From an uncultured Anaerolineae bacterium (GTDB lineage: Bacteria; Chloroflexota; Anaerolineae; Anaerolineales; UBA11858): a stretch of 10,477 nucleotides of DNA. The notes beneath the pieces were generated by a model. The model saw only the letters and a program-made list of their open reading frames with translations, had not been told where the DNA came from and made no database searches. Location of the stretch: assembly GCA_937893815.1 (NCBI GenBank), contig CALCSH010000039.1, forward strand, positions 1 to 10,477, read 5' to 3'. Positions 7,030 through 10,477 of this stretch are shown piece by piece. Position 1 is the stretch's first letter; every line of letters begins with the position of its first letter. The translations under genes and the position numbers were made by a program.

Positions 7030-8090
7030 TGAAACGGTTGAAGGTTGCAGGTTGCAGGTTGCAGGTTAGGTGGTTATGCTGCGTTATTGTGGGGTTACTG
7101 GTGGCGCTTTCTGCCTGCGCTCCTACCGCTGAAAATCAAGAACTGGCGACCACCGAAATTAGTTTGATAACCGAAACTCAACCTTCAACGTTAAACCTGC
7201 AACCTGCAACATCTACCCCCAACTCCCCAACCCCATCCCCCATCCCCCCCTCGCCCACCCTGCTCCCCTGCACGGATGAATTCTGCATTCAGGCGGGGCA
7301 TTTCGTCTTGCAACGGCCTATCGCTGCCGATCTCGTTGATGTCATTGATCCCACCTACCGCTACGGTAACACCGCCAACGGCCTGCGTAAAACCCATCAC
7401 GGGGTCGAATTCGTCAATCCGCAGGGCACCCCTGTACTGGCCGCCGCTGATGGCGTCATCATCATCGCCGGAAACGATTATCAAGACCCCCTGGCCGATT
7501 TCCCCGCATTTTACGGCAACGTCGTCGTGATTGAACATACCTTCCCTGATACCCAATTGCCTGATTACCTGATGCCTGTTTACACCCTCTACGGACATCT
7601 TTCTGAGGTGCGCGCCAAGGTTGGGCAAACTGTCCACACGGGTGACACCATCGGGCTGGTCGGCTTCACCGGAGCGGCCATCGGTGAGCACTTACATTTT
7701 GAAGTGCGCCAGGGTGAGAACAACTACCAGGCCACGCGCAACCCCGAATTGTGGCTGTCACCCCATTTCGATGAAAACGGCCAGCCCGCCGGAGCTATCG
7801 CCGGGCGCGTGATCGATGAGTATGGCAACGCTATTTATATCCCCACGGTCACGATCGAACAAATCAACCCGGCGGGCGGCGACCCGCTGGCGGTGTACTA
7901 TATTGAAGGCTACGCCGACTGGACAGTTAACGGCGACGACACTTGGGGGGAAGCCTTCGCGCTTGGCGACATCCCCGCCGGTCAGTACCGCATCAGCTTC
8001 GTGGCGCGCGGCCTGCAAAGCTATGAAGTTGAAGTTCTGCCAGGCATGGTGACAGTAATTACTTTCGATGCCGGGGCATCCGGCAATTAG
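7026..8090 (+). CDS. Lipoprotein with M23 (LytM-like) peptidase domain and C-terminal Ig-like domain
   Basis: The 354-residue product is a probable exported lipoprotein. A basic n-region (to about 15), a hydrophobic core (16-28) and the lipobox LSAC place the lipidated Cys at 31. A Ser/Thr/Pro-rich linker (about 50-80) precedes an M23 metallopeptidase domain (about 90-245), a fold that usually cuts peptidoglycan cross-bridges. It shows THHGVEFVNPQGTPV (123-137), YTLYGHLSEV (186-195) and GEHLHFEV (220-227). His124 and the HxH at 222/224 fit zinc ligands, but the HxxxD Asp is Glu128, so activity may be changed. Residues 256-349 resemble a carboxypeptidase-regulatory/CnaB-like beta sandwich. The first ATG overlaps the ftcD stop (ATGA), with a second ATG at 7029; no good Shine-Dalgarno is seen, so coupling is likely. 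Part of the n-region (6-15) and residues 52-62 of the linker are encoded by the arms of a 7-mer inverted repeat. Confidence 0.85.
   Translation: MMKRLKVAGCRLQVRWLCCVIVGLLVALSACAPTAENQELATTEISLITETQPSTLNLQPATSTPNSPTPSPIPPSPTLLPCTDEFCIQAGHFVLQRPIAADLVDVIDPTYRYGNTANGLRKTHHGVEFVNPQGTPVLAAADGVIIIAGNDYQDPLADFPAFYGNVVVIEHTFPDTQLPDYLMPVYTLYGHLSEVRAKVGQTVHTGDTIGLVGFTGAAIGEHLHFEVRQGENNYQATRNPELWLSPHFDENGQPAGAIAGRVIDEYGNAIYIPTVTIEQINPAGGDPLAVYYIEGYADWTVNGDDTWGEAFALGDIPAGQYRISFVARGLQSYEVEVLPGMVTVITFDAGASGN
7036..7070 (+). repeat. 7-base tandem repeat, left arm inside the M23 gene
   Basis: Five 7-base units run in tandem: GGTTGAA, three exact GGTTGCA, and GGTTAGG. They are translated as part of the lipoprotein n-region. 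Seventeen bases (7044-7060) are the exact reverse complement of 7194-7210 in the right arm. Confidence 0.85.
7178..7212 (+). repeat. 7-base tandem repeat, right arm inside the M23 gene
   Basis: Five units run in tandem: TCAACCT, TCAACGT, TAAACCT, GCAACCT, GCAACAT. They are the complement of the left arm at 7036-7070. About 107 bases that code for the signal peptide core, the lipobox and the first mature residues lie between the arms. Confidence 0.85.
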
Positions 8091-8092
8091 GA
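8089..8092 (+). promoter_or_regulatory. Ribosome binding site of the CapA-like gene (decides the start)
   Basis: AGGA lies 8 bases before the ATG at 8101 and overlaps the TAG stop of the M23 gene. It supports this start over the in-frame ATG at 8068, and the arrangement suggests coupled translation. Confidence 0.6.
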
Positions 8093-8100
8093 ATGTAGAA

Positions 8101-9765
8101 ATGGGAATACGTAGCCTCCTTGCGCTGCTGATCTTCTTCATAACGGGCTGCACGCGCATCTACCAAAGTTCCCAACCCCCAATTACCTATGTGCCCGATT
8201 CGTCCATGCCTTCCCCCTCGCCCTTCCAGCCCATCCAGTGGACATTGACACCCTCGGCGACCTTGGCGCCATCGGCCACGCCCAGCCCCACACCTGCGCC
8301 GTTCAGCATTTGGATTGCCAACTCACTTCCCGCCAGGTTCGTAGATGCCCTCGCCCTGCCCCCCGATTGGGGTCTGACGGACCAACCCGCCGCGTCCGGG
8401 TTGCAACTCAGTGTGGGAGATGAAAACCCGGTCAGCCGCTGGGTATATACTTTAGTAGCGCCATTCCCCACGATTGCGGATGGCATCTCAGCGGGGGATT
8501 TGCACGCCGCCTGGAAAGGCACAGCCGACTCGCTCTGGGGTAGCGCGCCACTGATGATGGCAGAATCCACTCTGGAGACAATCGCCGCTTATTGGGGTGC
8601 ACCCGCCCCAGGCGCGGTGCAGATTCACCCCACCGGGGAACTGGCCGACAACGCCTGGTCCTCGCGCCCCTCCTGGGCAATTATCCCCTTTGAGCAACTC
8701 GATCCGCGCTGGAAAGTCATCGCCATCGACGGCGTTTCCCCCATCCACAAAAATTTCGACCTCGGCGATTACGAATTGAGCATCCCCATCTCATTGAGCG
8801 GGGGTGAACCGCCCGCGGGAGTCGTTATCCCCACCTCGAATCGCGATCCGCATAAACTGACTGTTGTCGCTATGACTGGCGTGACGGCGCTGGTGCGGGC
8901 CACGGCCTTCGCCATGGAGCAGCAGGGCGTCAGCTACCCGGGGCTGGATATCGCCACCTGGCTGCGCGCCGCCGATATCACCCACATCAGCAACGAAGTA
9001 CCCTTCGCCGAAGATTGCCCCTATCCCAACCCGGTGCAAGAGGGCATGCGTTTTTGTAGCCGCGACAAATATATCGGCCTGCTGGAGGCGGTTGGCACAG
9101 ACATCATCGAACTGACGGGCGACCATTTCAGCGATTGGGGCGCGGCGGCCACCCTGCACACTCTGGATTTATATGCCGCGCGCGGCTGGCCGGTCTACGG
9201 CGGCGGCGAGAATTTGACACAAGGGCGGCAGGCGGTTTTGATGGAGCATAACGGAAACCGTCTGGCCTTCATCGGCTGCAATGCCAAAGGCGGCGGTTAT
9301 GCCCAGGCCAGCGCCTCCACCCCCGGGGCGGTGGCTTGCGATTTCACGTGGCTGTCCGCCGAAATCGAACGCCTACGCGACGAAAACTATCTGCCGATTG
9401 TGACCTTTCAGCATTTTGAGTACTATACCTACGCGGCGCAACCCGACCAACAGCGAGACGCCCGCCGCACGACGGAAGCCGGGGCCGTAATCGTCAGCGG
9501 CAGCCAGGCGCATCAGCCGCAGGCTTTTGAATTTTCCGATGGCGGGTTTGTGCATCACGGACTGGGCAATCTATTTTTCGATCAGTATGCGGTCAGCGAA
9601 GCCACGCGGCAGGGCTTTATTGACCAGCACATTTTCTACAATGGACGGCATATCAGCACTGAGCTTTTGACGATTTATTTTATCGACTACGCCCGCCCCC
9701 GACCAATGACGGCCGAAGAGCGCGCCGCTTTATTGAATGCAGTGTTTCAGGCCAGTGGTTGGTAG
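8101..9765 (+). CDS. CapA-like (PGA_cap) lipoprotein with extra N-terminal domain
   Basis: The 554-residue product begins with a short lipoprotein signal; LLALLIFFITGC puts the lipidated Cys at 17. A Pro/Ser/Thr linker (about 33-67) follows. Residues 70-245 form a separate domain with WAIIPFEQLDPRWKVIAIDG (192-211), possibly a solute-binding-protein-like fold; this is a weak inference. Residues 253-535 match the CapA/poly-gamma-glutamate synthesis family, a calcineurin-like metallophosphatase fold, through THISNEVPFA (294-303), ELTGDHFSDWG (337-347), VTFQHFEYY (434-442), VSGSQAHQPQAFE (465-477) and HHGLGNLFFDQ (485-495). The usual GNH is GDH (340-342). CapA domains are linked to capsule polymer export, but no capB or capC genes are here, so the role is unknown. 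The start at 8101 is chosen because AGGA lies 8 bases upstream and the signal peptide begins there; an in-frame ATG at 8068 would place 11 extra residues before it and overlap the M23 gene. Confidence 0.85.
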   Translation: MGIRSLLALLIFFITGCTRIYQSSQPPITYVPDSSMPSPSPFQPIQWTLTPSATLAPSATPSPTPAPFSIWIANSLPARFVDALALPPDWGLTDQPAASGLQLSVGDENPVSRWVYTLVAPFPTIADGISAGDLHAAWKGTADSLWGSAPLMMAESTLETIAAYWGAPAPGAVQIHPTGELADNAWSSRPSWAIIPFEQLDPRWKVIAIDGVSPIHKNFDLGDYELSIPISLSGGEPPAGVVIPTSNRDPHKLTVVAMTGVTALVRATAFAMEQQGVSYPGLDIATWLRAADITHISNEVPFAEDCPYPNPVQEGMRFCSRDKYIGLLEAVGTDIIELTGDHFSDWGAAATLHTLDLYAARGWPVYGGGENLTQGRQAVLMEHNGNRLAFIGCNAKGGGYAQASASTPGAVACDFTWLSAEIERLRDENYLPIVTFQHFEYYTYAAQPDQQRDARRTTEAGAVIVSGSQAHQPQAFEFSDGGFVHHGLGNLFFDQYAVSEATRQGFIDQHIFYNGRHISTELLTIYFIDYARPRPMTAEERAALLNAVFQASGW

Positions 9766-9928
9766 ACTGACCCCACAAAAAAGTTTGCTATTGGATCGAA
9801 TAGGCTCGCAAAAAAAGTCATGGTAGACTTCCGTCAGTATTCAACCGCTCAAAACAAATGATCAGGTACACCCCTTTTTTCGGCTTCTTTCTGCTCGGTC
9901 TGAGCAATTACCGCTCAAGGAGACTAAC
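9766..9928. other. Intergenic region upstream of dcd
   Basis: This 163-base stretch has no gene and no clear terminator or promoter. It holds the direct repeat TGGTAGACT (9759-9767, over the CapA-like stop, and 9831-9839) and two mutually exclusive small hairpins just before the dcd ribosome binding site (AAGGAG, 9917-9922): TGCTC/GAGCA (9892-9906) and TGAGC/GCTCA (9901-9917). Confidence 0.5.
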
Positions 9929-10477
9929 ATGGGACTAAAACCCGACCACTGGATCCGCAAGATGGCACAAGAACACCGCATGATCGAACCCTTCGAACCG
10001 GGGCAGGTGCGCAACGGTGTGATTTCGTACGGGGTTTCATCCTACGGCTACGACATCCGCGTGGCCGATGAATATAAGATTTTCACCAACGTTTATTCGG
10101 CAATGGTCGATCCCAAGAATTTCGATCCCAAATCCATGGTTGATTTCAAGGGCGAGGTCTGCGTAATCCCACCAAACTCATTTGTATTGACCCGCACGAT
10201 GGAATATTTCCGCATTCCGCGCAGCGTGCTGACGGTTTGTTTGGGCAAAAGCACCTATGCTCGCTGCGGCCTGATCGTCAACGTGACCCCCTTTGAACCC
10301 GAATGGGAGGGTTATGTCACACTCGAAATCTCCAACACCACCCCGCTGCCTGCCAAAATCTATTCCAATGAGGGCATCGCCCAGGTATTATTCTTCGAAG
10401 CCGATGAAGAATGCGAAATCTCGTATGCCGACAAGAAAGGCAAATACCAATACCAAAAGTCGATTGAGTTGCCGAAG
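9929..10477 (+). CDS. dcd: dCTP deaminase (3' end cut by window edge)
   Basis: The reading frame codes for 183 residues up to the last base of the window with no stop. Family members of this type have about 184-190 residues and often end in LPK plus one residue, so nearly all of the gene is present. The enzyme deaminates dCTP to dUTP and ammonia, supplying dUMP for thymidylate synthesis, and works as a homotrimer. Visible marks are WIRKMAQEHRMIEPF (8-22), SSYGYDIRVADE (37-48), the catalytic-region motif GKSTYARCG (106-114, with Ser108 and Arg112), NVTPFEPEWEG (118-128) and TLEISN (131-136) with Glu133 as the likely catalytic Glu. AAGGAG lies 6 bases before the ATG. A 163-base gap from the CapA-like gene suggests its own promoter, although none is convincing. 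A bifunctional deaminase/dUTPase is unlikely, because the sequence follows the monofunctional type. Confidence 0.95.
   Translation, partial: MGLKPDHWIRKMAQEHRMIEPFEPGQVRNGVISYGVSSYGYDIRVADEYKIFTNVYSAMVDPKNFDPKSMVDFKGEVCVIPPNSFVLTRTMEYFRIPRSVLTVCLGKSTYARCGLIVNVTPFEPEWEGYVTLEISNTTPLPAKIYSNEGIAQVLFFEADEECEISYADKKGKYQYQKSIELPK

Noticed and set aside
1..10477. tRNA or rRNA genes
   Set aside because: No cloverleaf with a GGTTCGAATCC-like T-arm and no rRNA signature was seen in the intergenic regions on either strand by reading; this was not computed.

Overview
The window carries seven protein-coding genes in two opposing blocks, with almost no RNA or mobile-element content. It most likely comes from a bacterium of the Chloroflexota, probably an Anaerolineae-like lineage. 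That placement is an inference. It rests on the mix of a large cytosolic-looking penicillin acylase homologue, a CapA-type lipoprotein with an extra N-terminal domain, Ser/Thr/Pro-rich lipoprotein linkers, fairly high GC, and abundant intergenic elements built from very short tandem units.

Minus-strand block (172-5153, read right to left): a penicillin acylase family Ntn-hydrolase, a phosphoserine phosphatase of the HAD superfamily (serB), and a full-length type-1 D-3-phosphoglycerate dehydrogenase homologue (serA). serB and serA are two of the three steps of the phosphorylated serine pathway; the aminotransferase (serC) is not here. The serA product keeps its NAD-binding, ASB-like and ACT domains but has His where the family has its catalytic Arg. 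The gaps in this block (1762-1883, 2724-2795) and its two flanks are largely filled by inverted elements made of 7-, 8- or 9-base tandem units.

Divergent centre (5154-5487): 334 bases without a gene. It holds the acylase ribosome binding site, a 7-mer repeat run, a 9-mer inverted element, an AT-rich stretch, and a perfect TATAAT -10 box with a ribosome binding site for the rightward block.

Plus-strand block (5488-9765): a fused glutamate formimidoyltransferase/formimidoyl-THF cyclodeaminase, a lipoprotein with an M23 (LytM-like) peptidase domain that overlaps it, and a CapA-like lipoprotein 10 bases further on. The spacing suggests one transcript joining a one-carbon/folate enzyme to two envelope proteins. 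The 5' part of the M23 gene contains a 7-mer inverted element that is translated, followed by a C-rich tract that could form a G-quadruplex on the template strand.

Right edge (9929-10477): dCTP deaminase (dcd), open at the window end but nearly complete, with its own ribosome binding site after a 163-base gap.

The best candidates for something undescribed are the family of micro-tandem-repeat palindromes (different unit lengths, one architecture, two of them sharing a core of about 20 bases, one absorbed into a reading frame) and the serA homologue with the altered active site.
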